Source of the DNA: DASQDN01 sp035630195
GTDB taxonomy: Bacteria; Acidobacteriota; Terriglobia; Bryobacterales; Bryobacteraceae
Direction: 5' to 3'
Assembly (NCBI GenBank): GCA_035630195.1
Contig: DASQLD010000567.1
Span: 1-5,315 of the forward strand
Length of the DNA: 5,315 nt
The stretch's first letter is position 1; the number at the start of each line of letters is the position of its first letter. Both the position numbers and the translations under genes were made by a program. The notes under the pieces were generated by a model. It was given only the letters and a program-made list of their open reading frames with translations. It was not told the DNA's origin and ran no database searches. Of the stretch, positions 1 to 5,315 are shown piece by piece.

Positions 1-2908
1 GTCAAAGAATATCAACGGCAGCCCAGATTTCAGCCAAGAGGTCCTCTACGACGGCATTTCGGGGCAGTTGGCGGTCACGCCGGGATTTCTCGCGCAAACG
101 TCACCGCCGTATGAGGCGGTAGAGGAATTCAAAGTTCAAAATTCGCTTTTCCCGGCGGAGTATGGCCGAGGGTTCGGTGTGATCAACTTCACCCTGCGTT
201 CGGGCACAAACCAGTTTCACGGTGGACTGTTTGAGTTTCTGCGCAACGACAAACTCGATGCCCGTCCCTTTTTCAATGCAGTGCGTCCCCGTGTCCGGTT
301 CAACGAATACGGCGGATCTTTCGGCGGGCCAATCCTGATCCCCAAGCTGTACAACGGGAAAGACAAGACATTCTTCAACTTCAACTACACGGGCCTACGC
401 AACCAGCCCGCGACGAATGGCACTTTGGTCAGCGTCCCGACGGCAGCCTTCAAGCAAGGTGACTTTAGCGGTTTTCGCGATGGGGCCGGTAACATCATCC
501 CAATCTTTGATCCGGCGACAACGGGTCCTGATGGGTCACGGGCGCCGTTTCCGGGAAATATCATTCCATCCAATCGCTTCAGTTCCGTTGCGAGGAACGT
601 GCTGCCTCTGATCCCCGAGCCCGACTATCCCAACTACTTCAACAACTACTTGAATCGCACCGCAAACCCTGTGGAAGATCAGACCTGGTCGATCAAGGGC
701 GATCATATCTTTAGCCCTGCGCAACGCATCAGCGCCGCATTCTGGAAAACAAACACATCTACACCAAGCTATTCACCACTGGGACCGTCGACGCCAATAG
801 GGTTCTGGGGAAATAACCCGGTGAACGGTGTCGGAGTGAGGGGAAGTCACGACTACATGATCCAGCCGACTCTGTTGCATCATTTCGCCGCGGGCTATAC
901 GGCGAGCAATCCAATTCGGCAGCAGGATCCGCGCAAGGGGAACGAGATCTACAAGCTTCCCGGCGTTCCTTCGGATGCGCCCGGCTTCCCTGTATTCAAC
1001 ATTAACAACACCTATGGAAGTCTGGCTTTGGGAAACTCCAATCAGCAGCCTAACGATCCATCTCAGAATCGTAACCTCAGCTTTGTCGATAACCTCACCT
1101 GGATCAAAGGCCGCCATCAGCTTAAGTTCGGCGGAGACATCCGATTCTTTCAATACGACAACTTCGCTGGTACGGTGAACGGCGGATTAAGTGGCGCTTT
1201 CGAGTTCAGCCCTCTATCAACAGCCGACCTCAGTTCTGCTAACTCCGCCAATCAGGGTAACGCTTGGGCCAGTCTGATATTAGGCCAGGTATTTTCGGCG
1301 CAGCGACTGATCCCTGCGCCTCTTCGACGTATGCGTGGCGAGTACTACGCCTGGTACGTGGAAGACGTTATAAAGGTCAATCGGAAATTCACCGTCACAC
1401 TAGGATTGCGTCACGAGATTCCTACGGTTATCCAGGAAGCCGATAGCAGGCAATCCAGCTTGAATCTAAGCCTTCCTAATCCGGGAGCCGGCGGACGGCT
1501 AGGGGCGTTGGAGTTTCTGGAACCGGGCGGTCAGCTAACGCCGACTTTCATGAAGGCCTTCTCGCCACGAGTAGGAATCGCCTATTCCATCAATGACAAG
1601 ACTGTGCTGCGCGCCGGATTCGGCATATTCTATTCGCCGACCAACGCCACGAGCGTTGGCCGTCAATCCGGGCTCTTCTCCAGCGGGTACTCATTTGCGC
1701 AAACGTTCCCGCAGGTCACCTCCGGTCGCGTTCCTGCGCTGATTCTGGATGATGGCGTTCCTGCTTTCTCTGGCACACTGCCGATCACCGACCCATCACT
1801 GGCGAATGGGGGAACAATCGAATACATGAATGCCGGAGCAGGCAAACCCGGATATATGAGCAGTTGGACCTTCAACGTTCAGCGCGAGTTGCCAGGGCAA
1901 TTTCTATTGGACCTGGGATACATAGGACAGCGCGGTACCGCATTACCCTCTGGCCTCGAAAATCTCAATCAGGTTGATTTTAAGTATCTAAGCCTGGGTA
2001 ACACGTTGAATGCCGACATCAATTCAGCCGCGGCTCAAGCGGCTGGCGTGTTCCCGCCTTATCCAGGCTTTACCGGCTCCGTTTCGCAAGCATTGCGTCC
2101 CTACCCGCAGTATTCCGACATTCGGAATTTGTATCAACCTATCGGCTGGAGCACCTATAACGCGATGCAGATGCGCCTGCAACGACGTTTCTCCGCCGGT
2201 ATAAGCTTCTTGGCCGCCTATACGCTTTCCAAAAGCATCGTGAGCGGTGGCGGTTACACAGGCTTGGGTGATGATGCCGCGGGGTCCCGGCCTCTCGACA
2301 CGAACAATCGTCTTCTAGAGAAGCGACTGGCGGGTTTCGACACGCCGCACAATCTTGTGCTCTCTTGGGGTTACGAACTTCCATTCGGCAAGGGTAAGCG
2401 ATTCTTAGGAGACGCCGGAGGTTTTGTCAACGTAATCGCTGGTGGTTGGCAGCTGAATGGCATCCATCGCTATGTGTCGGGTACCCCAATTGGCGTGAGT
2501 GGTGGAGGTGTCATTCCCTTGTCGAACGGAGGGAACCGGCCCAATCGTGTGGCGGGCGTGCCGGCGCGCACGGATGTGCCCAACGGTGATTTCGATCCGG
2601 CACTTGACCGTTACCTCAATGTCAACGCGTTCTCGCAGCCAGCTCCCTTCACTCTTGGCAACGCTCCTCCCGTCCTGGGAAACGTGCGCACGTTCGCATT
2701 GTTGAACGAGGACTTCAGCATCCTTAAGGATTTCACTCTGTATGAAGCGCACCGGATTCAGTTCCGCGCCGAGTTCTTCAATGTTCTGAATCGCGTAGTT
2801 TTCGGAGCCCCAGCCGCTAATCTGAACGCGCCCGCAACGTTTGGAAGAATCAGCGGCCAGGCGAACGCGCCTCGCAACATCCAGTTGGCGCTGAAGTACA
2901 ATTTCTGA
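1..2908 (+). CDS. Oar-like TonB-dependent outer-membrane receptor, 5' partial
   Basis: This is the C-terminal 968 residues of a TonB-dependent receptor of the acidobacterial Oar-like type. The reading frame is open from base 2, so the TTG at 68 is internal and the true start lies upstream. About 113-277 encodes the end of the plug: EAVEEFKVQNSLFPAEYGRG, then VINFTLRSGTNQFHG and FEFLRNDKLDARPFF, a family hallmark. The rest is a 22-strand-type barrel, with DNLTWIKGRHQLKFGGDIR (about 1088-1144), FSPRVGIAYSINDKTVLRAG (about 1559), FDTPHNLVLSWGYELPFGKG (about 2336) and FRAEFFNVLNRVVFG near the end. It finishes in LALKYNF, with the terminal aromatic residue typical of BAM-inserted barrels. Relatives usually also carry a signal peptide and an N-terminal carboxypeptidase-regulatory-like beta domain; both would be in the missing part. 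The family imports or binds large ligands using TonB energy. The substrate cannot be inferred here. No frameshift is seen. Confidence 0.95.
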   Translation, partial: SKNINGSPDFSQEVLYDGISGQLAVTPGFLAQTSPPYEAVEEFKVQNSLFPAEYGRGFGVINFTLRSGTNQFHGGLFEFLRNDKLDARPFFNAVRPRVRFNEYGGSFGGPILIPKLYNGKDKTFFNFNYTGLRNQPATNGTLVSVPTAAFKQGDFSGFRDGAGNIIPIFDPATTGPDGSRAPFPGNIIPSNRFSSVARNVLPLIPEPDYPNYFNNYLNRTANPVEDQTWSIKGDHIFSPAQRISAAFWKTNTSTPSYSPLGPSTPIGFWGNNPVNGVGVRGSHDYMIQPTLLHHFAAGYTASNPIRQQDPRKGNEIYKLPGVPSDAPGFPVFNINNTYGSLALGNSNQQPNDPSQNRNLSFVDNLTWIKGRHQLKFGGDIRFFQYDNFAGTVNGGLSGAFEFSPLSTADLSSANSANQGNAWASLILGQVFSAQRLIPAPLRRMRGEYYAWYVEDVIKVNRKFTVTLGLRHEIPTVIQEADSRQSSLNLSLPNPGAGGRLGALEFLEPGGQLTPTFMKAFSPRVGIAYSINDKTVLRAGFGIFYSPTNATSVGRQSGLFSSGYSFAQTFPQVTSGRVPALILDDGVPAFSGTLPITDPSLANGGTIEYMNAGAGKPGYMSSWTFNVQRELPGQFLLDLGYIGQRGTALPSGLENLNQVDFKYLSLGNTLNADINSAAAQAAGVFPPYPGFTGSVSQALRPYPQYSDIRNLYQPIGWSTYNAMQMRLQRRFSAGISFLAAYTLSKSIVSGGGYTGLGDDAAGSRPLDTNNRLLEKRLAGFDTPHNLVLSWGYELPFGKGKRFLGDAGGFVNVIAGGWQLNGIHRYVSGTPIGVSGGGVIPLSNGGNRPNRVAGVPARTDVPNGDFDPALDRYLNVNAFSQPAPFTLGNAPPVLGNVRTFALLNEDFSILKDFTLYEAHRIQFRAEFFNVLNRVVFGAPAANLNAPATFGRISGQANAPRNIQLALKYNF

Positions 2909-2918
2909 TTACTTCAGC
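2890..2918. repeat. Inverted repeat across the two convergent stop codons; possible bidirectional terminator
   Basis: GCTGAAGTA at 2890-2898 is a perfect 9-bp inverted match to TACTTCAGC at 2910-2918, with an 11-base loop holding the receptor's TGA (2906-2908). The downstream arm contains most of the TPR gene's stop on the other strand (2909-2911). The hairpin could form in both transcripts and end or protect both. Neither strand has a T-tract after the stem, so it is not a textbook intrinsic terminator. Part of the symmetry follows from coding, because both genes use CTG AAG (Leu-Lys) close to their ends. The repeat is plain in the sequence; its function is inference. Confidence 0.4.
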
Positions 2919-3607
2919 TCGGCGAGAGCCTTCCTGGCGAGATCGCGAAGGAGATTATCGGGACTCAAAGCCGCGAGTTCAAGCTCACGACGGGCGTCTG
3001 CGAGTTGGCCATTGACAGCGTAGAGGCGACCCAAGCGGTAGTGGAGCATCGGGTCGTCCCCTCCACCCGCCGCGAGGGCCGCTTGGAAGGCTTTCATCGC
3101 GCCATCTCGATCGTCCTTCTTGAATTGCACTAGCCCCAATGCCGTGTGAGCGCGGGCTCGGAGCTTCGCCACGGCCGATGTCCAATCTTCGGCGGCGATC
3201 CTTAACGGAGCTTTAACCCGATCGAGCAATTCAAGCGCATGCTGAGCAGCTTCGGCCGCGCGGTCCAGCCGGTACGAGCCATTCGCCAGGAGATCGGCGA
3301 CCTCGACCAGCAACGGAATGTAATCAGGGGCAATGGCCAGACCGCGTTCGGCGGCGGCAATTGCCTTCTCCAGCTCACCTCGCGACCTCCATTCCCGACC
3401 TAACAACTCACAAACGGGCAAGAGCAACGAGGATTCTGGGAAGTCGCGCTCGAAAGCGGCGCCTTTTTCGAGCACGGGTCCATCGAGCACATCGAGATAG
3501 GCGTCATACTCAGCAGGAGTCTTCGCCTGCAAGTCGGGAAGAAACTGCGAGTAGCATGGTAGGCAACTAGCAATGACTAGTGCAAGGAAGCACGCTCGCT
3601 GCATCAC
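2909..3607 (-). CDS. Exported TPR-repeat protein (232 residues)
   Basis: This is a small helical-repeat protein with an N-terminal export signal. The first two codons are GTG (3605-3607) and ATG (3602-3604); the ATG is the more likely start, giving 231 residues. No good Shine-Dalgarno sequence precedes either codon. Residues 1-20 (MMQR, then a hydrophobic stretch to PCYS) form a signal peptide with probable cleavage before Gln21. I-A-S-C at residues 12-15 also resembles a lipobox, so a lipoprotein anchored at Cys15 is possible. AKTPAEYDAYLDVLDGP (28-44) followed by a 'FERDFPESSLL' stretch resembles the opening of many acidobacterial TPR proteins. TPR-like helix pairs lie at about 67-100 (GELEKAIAAAERGLAIAPD), 151-184 (DRDGAMKAFQAALAAGGGDD) and 186-219 (YRLGRLYAVNGQLADARREL); a degenerate pair lies at about 101-133. 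It probably acts as a periplasmic or membrane-attached protein-binding scaffold. No partner is known. Its stop abuts the receptor stop. Confidence 0.87.
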   Translation of the reverse strand: MMQRACFLALVIASCLPCYSQFLPDLQAKTPAEYDAYLDVLDGPVLEKGAAFERDFPESSLLLPVCELLGREWRSRGELEKAIAAAERGLAIAPDYIPLLVEVADLLANGSYRLDRAAEAAQHALELLDRVKAPLRIAAEDWTSAVAKLRARAHTALGLVQFKKDDRDGAMKAFQAALAAGGGDDPMLHYRLGRLYAVNGQLADARRELELAALSPDNLLRDLARKALAELK

Positions 3608-4457
3608 GTTGCTGGTAGTATGTCACACGATCGCCTTTACACAATCGACGGATCTCAGTCCGTTGTTACCACCCGCCGACGCCTCCACAAATGCGATTCG
3701 CCAAGCCCTCCAATCGGGTCAGATCGCACGCGCCACATCGCTGGTGACTACACTCGATCCTCACATCCGCAATCTTTGGCAAGGTATCTTGGCGATCACC
3801 CAGAACGATGCACACCGTGCGATTCGCTTCTTACGGAAGGCTGACGCCCCCAAGGCATTGGGCGTCGCTTACTATCTTGCGGGTCAACACATCCTGTTTC
3901 GTGAACAAATGGCTGAGGCGATTCGTCGCGATCCTGGCGATTTCGGTCCATACTACTACCTGGGCCGTCATTACGATTCGGATGTTGACAACGCTGACGA
4001 AGCCGTCCGATGGTTCAGACTCGCGCTGGAGCGAAACGAAGGTTATGTCGCCGCCCGTTCTCATCTTGGTCAATGCTTGGAGAGACTCGGCAAAATTGTG
4101 GAGGCAGAAGCTGCATACAACGCATCGCTAACGGTGGCACAGTCTCAAGTGGGACTTGCCCGTCTACATTTAGTTGCTGGAGATGCGACCTCAGCACTTC
4201 CGTTCATCGAGAAGGCGATCGCTCTTGATTCTCGCGACGTTACCGCATTGAAACTTGCTGCACGCATCTATGGAGCGCTTGGTCGTCCGGGCGACGTCGT
4301 GCGAGCGCTCGAATCGGCGGCTGTGCTGGCGCCGCGTGATGCCTCGATCCAATATCAGTTGGTTCGGGCGTATGGGTCAGTTGGCGCAACTGCAAAATCC
4401 GAGACTGCCTTACGTGAGTTCGAACGCCTTCGCGCCATCTACGGATTAGGTCCGTAA
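3573..4457 (+). CDS. Exported TPR-repeat protein (294 residues)
   Basis: This second TPR protein is transcribed away from the first. The ATG at 3573 was chosen because it supplies a basic n-region (residues 1-9, R5 K6 R9) before the hydrophobic stretch ITLLVVCHTIAF. A Sec signal peptide with cleavage near AFT|Q results. A TTG at 3609 would leave only about 12 residues of signal, too short. An AGG at 3561-3563 is a weak, rather distant ribosome-binding candidate. After a linker at about 26-90, roughly six TPR-like units follow: about 92-122, 124-158 (YYYLGRHYDSDVDNADEAVR), 159-190 (ARSHLGQCLERLGKIVEAEA), 191-222, 223-256 (LAARIYGALGRPGDVVRALE) and 257-290. The likely role is a periplasmic interaction scaffold with unknown partner. 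Two in-frame stops, TAA then TGA, end it. Its first 32-35 bp overlap the start of the opposite TPR gene. It is not clearly a recent duplicate of that gene, since the linkers differ. Confidence 0.87.
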   Translation: MTSARKHARCITLLVVCHTIAFTQSTDLSPLLPPADASTNAIRQALQSGQIARATSLVTTLDPHIRNLWQGILAITQNDAHRAIRFLRKADAPKALGVAYYLAGQHILFREQMAEAIRRDPGDFGPYYYLGRHYDSDVDNADEAVRWFRLALERNEGYVAARSHLGQCLERLGKIVEAEAAYNASLTVAQSQVGLARLHLVAGDATSALPFIEKAIALDSRDVTALKLAARIYGALGRPGDVVRALESAAVLAPRDASIQYQLVRAYGSVGATAKSETALREFERLRAIYGLGP

Positions 4458-4806
4458 TGAGAGAGAGCTCTTTGATCTCCGTGTGAGTAACTCTCTATCG
4501 CTTATTCATTTCATGCAGCATCGTAGGTTCCGCAGAGATCATGTGCCGCGGAGCAGAATCGTCAATGTCGAGACGAAAGAATCCATTGGCCCGCGCTCGA
4601 AGTTGGAAATGCAATCTCAAGAATGTCCGGCCAGAAAGGGAGTGACCCGACCACGAAAGTAATCACGTGAGGCAGCAGTGTATGGTGAACTGAAGAGCGA
4701 ATTCCTATCTATCGGAGTTCTTGTAGTCGTCTCGCTTTTCATTGCACGAAGATTGACTTGCGCATACGGGGCGTACCGGCATCGCCGCAAGCCAGCACGA
4801 TCCTGG
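4458..4806. other. Non-coding stretch between converging genes (first part)
   Basis: No convincing gene is present in this stretch. A minus-strand frame open over 4495-4662 ends in a protein-like stretch (FRLDIDDSAPRHM, then ISAEPTMLHEMNKR and a TAG), but it has no clear start and could be a gene remnant or chance. A plus-strand frame from GTG 4678, with GAGG five bases upstream, gives a hydrophobic segment (LSIGVLVVVSLFIARRL) followed by arginine-rich sequence unlike a real protein. It also runs through the terminator hairpin and into the opposite gene. No tRNA, strong promoter, tandem repeat or mobile-element end is visible. Short AG/CT-rich complementary runs at 4460-4467 and 4491-4496 are too weak to call. 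Confidence 0.5.
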
Positions 4807-4834
4807 AAAAAACTCCGCTGCCGGCTCCGGCGGA
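4807..4834 (-). terminator. Probable intrinsic terminator of the minus-strand gene ending at 4873
   Basis: Read on the minus strand, a stem TCCGC (4834-4830) pairs with GCGGA (4818-4814) around an 11-base GC-rich loop. One G (4813) follows, then six T (4812-4807). Inside the loop region an alternative, more compact GCCG/CGGC stem with a 4-base loop is also possible. The hairpin starts about 39 bases after the TGA of the unknown gene, a normal distance for a Rho-independent terminator. The stem is short (5 bp), which lowers certainty. Its presence argues that transcription of the minus gene stops here and that the open frame at 4617-4868 is not a downstream operon gene. Confidence 0.5.
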
Positions 4835-4872
4835 CAAGACGATTTTGCAGTTTAGAGGTTGCATGCATACCC

Positions 4873-5315
4873 TCAATCGAGATCGAACCGTTCCGACTTA
4901 GCTGCCCATTCTAGGAATTTGCGCCAGTTTCCTCCGGCCATTGGGTCAACACCAAAGCCAAATAAACCAGAAAATAGTTTTGGCTCATTTTTTGTTTCCC
5001 AGTAGTCCTTCTTGTCGAACGCACGCTGAATAGCAACCGCGACGTTGGAGCGGTCTATGCCAGTGCAGTCGGGTCGCTTCAGCAGATTGAGGGCTGCCGG
5101 AGCCGTCTCGCGCGTAACGAACTTGGAAAGATCACCGCAATCAGGGTTAGAATCCTTCATTAGTTTTTCCCAAACCTGCTTTCGCTGAGCGTCAGTAAGA
5201 GATTTGCTATGCTCCACCAGATCGACGAGGAATTGAGCTCGCTCTTTCGCATCCTTAGCCACCAGGAACCCGTCGAAACTCTTACCTGTTTCGATGACCG
5301 CGGGCTTCGAGAGAC
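4873..5315 (-). CDS. Unrecognised protein, C-terminal 146 residues (5' partial)
   Basis: The frame runs open to the window edge, so the GTG at 5260-5262 is probably internal. The visible product begins LSKPAVIETGKSFDGFL and ends KSERFDLD. It is charged and appears mostly helical, with no membrane segment in the visible part. A repeated Pro-Asp-Cys occurs twice (PDCGDLS around visible Cys59 and PDCTGID around Cys83, 24 residues apart), which may reflect a weak internal repeat or a disulphide pair. A helix-rich stretch (DAKERAQFLVDLVEHSKSL) precedes it, and a Gly/Phe-rich turn (FSGLFGFGVDPMAGGNW) follows. I do not recognise a family; a HEAT/TPR-like helical repeat is one guess from the regular helix spacing. 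It converges on the second TPR gene across 415 bp and is followed by a likely intrinsic terminator. Coding status is supported by the long open frame and ordinary amino-acid composition. Confidence 0.65.
   Translation of the reverse strand, partial: LSKPAVIETGKSFDGFLVAKDAKERAQFLVDLVEHSKSLTDAQRKQVWEKLMKDSNPDCGDLSKFVTRETAPAALNLLKRPDCTGIDRSNVAVAIQRAFDKKDYWETKNEPKLFSGLFGFGVDPMAGGNWRKFLEWAAKSERFDLD

Noticed and set aside
773..1153. 126-codon open frame on the minus strand inside the receptor gene
   Set aside because: It lies wholly antisense to a strongly conserved receptor barrel and its product has no recognisable motif; it is a shadow of the receptor's codon pattern.
2405..2752. 115-codon minus-strand open frame inside the receptor gene
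   Set aside because: It is antisense to diagnostic receptor motifs, has no plausible domain, and is best explained as a shadow frame.
3617..3644. Weak -10/-35 pair for the minus-strand TPR gene
   Set aside because: The matches are 4 of 6 and 3 of 6 with a 16-base spacer, which is within chance expectation.
3808..4131. 107-codon plus-strand open frame inside the second TPR gene
   Set aside because: It is out of frame with clear TPR repeats; its composition is typical of a shifted frame.
4440..4456. 6-bp inverted repeat TACGGA/TCCGTA with a 5-base loop at the end of the second TPR gene
   Set aside because: The stem is short and not followed by a T-tract, so it does not qualify as an intrinsic terminator; it may be chance.
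4617..4868. 83-codon minus-strand open frame starting five bases after the unknown gene's stop
   Set aside because: It is arginine-rich and motif-free, and it contains the probable terminator hairpin and T-tract, so it is unlikely to be a downstream operon gene.
4678..4914. 78-codon plus-strand open frame with GTG start, GAGG upstream and a hydrophobic segment
   Set aside because: The start context and one membrane-like stretch are tempting, but the rest is arginine-rich, and the frame crosses the terminator hairpin and the 3' end of the opposite gene.
1..5315. tRNA, rRNA, CRISPR array, insertion sequence or attachment site
   Set aside because: Both strands were read for T-loop/anticodon patterns, regularly spaced repeats and transposase motifs; none was seen.

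Overview
The window looks like chromosomal DNA from a member of the Acidobacteriota (Solibacter/Bryobacter-like, class Terriglobia). The main reason is the large Oar-like TonB-dependent receptor that fills its first half. Its barrel motifs, such as DNLTWIKGRHQLKFGGDIR, YELPFGKGKRFL and FFNVLNRVVFG, are those of the huge receptor family expanded in these soil bacteria. The exported TPR proteins next to it, with signal peptides ending just before Gln, fit the same group. Base composition is moderately GC-rich by eye. The lineage is inferred from protein style, not from a marker gene.

Layout: (1) 1-2908, plus strand: an Oar-like outer-membrane receptor, missing its N-terminus at the window edge. 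(2) 2909-3604/3607, minus strand: a 231/232-residue exported TPR protein that converges on the receptor with no bases between the two stop codons; a 9-bp inverted repeat spans both stops. (3) 3573-4457, plus strand: a second exported TPR protein of 294 residues. It is divergent from the first, and the two 5' ends overlap by 32-35 bp, so their signal peptides are encoded on opposite strands of the same DNA. (4) 4458-4872: a 415-bp stretch without a convincing gene. It holds a likely intrinsic terminator for the next gene and short protein-like minus-strand frames that may be remnants or part of a dispersed repeat. (5) 4873-5315, minus strand: the C-terminal 146 residues of an unrecognised protein that begins beyond the window.

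How they may work together: the receptor would sit in the outer membrane, and the two TPR proteins would be periplasmic or membrane-anchored scaffolds. Receptor-plus-TPR neighbourhoods are familiar in Acidobacteriota, but nothing here reveals a substrate. No catalytic enzyme, mobile element, CRISPR array, defence gene, rRNA or tRNA was found. The most unusual feature is the compact, doubly interlocked gene arrangement around the two TPR genes (abutting stops at one end, overlapping starts at the other). I do not see strong evidence for a new biological system.
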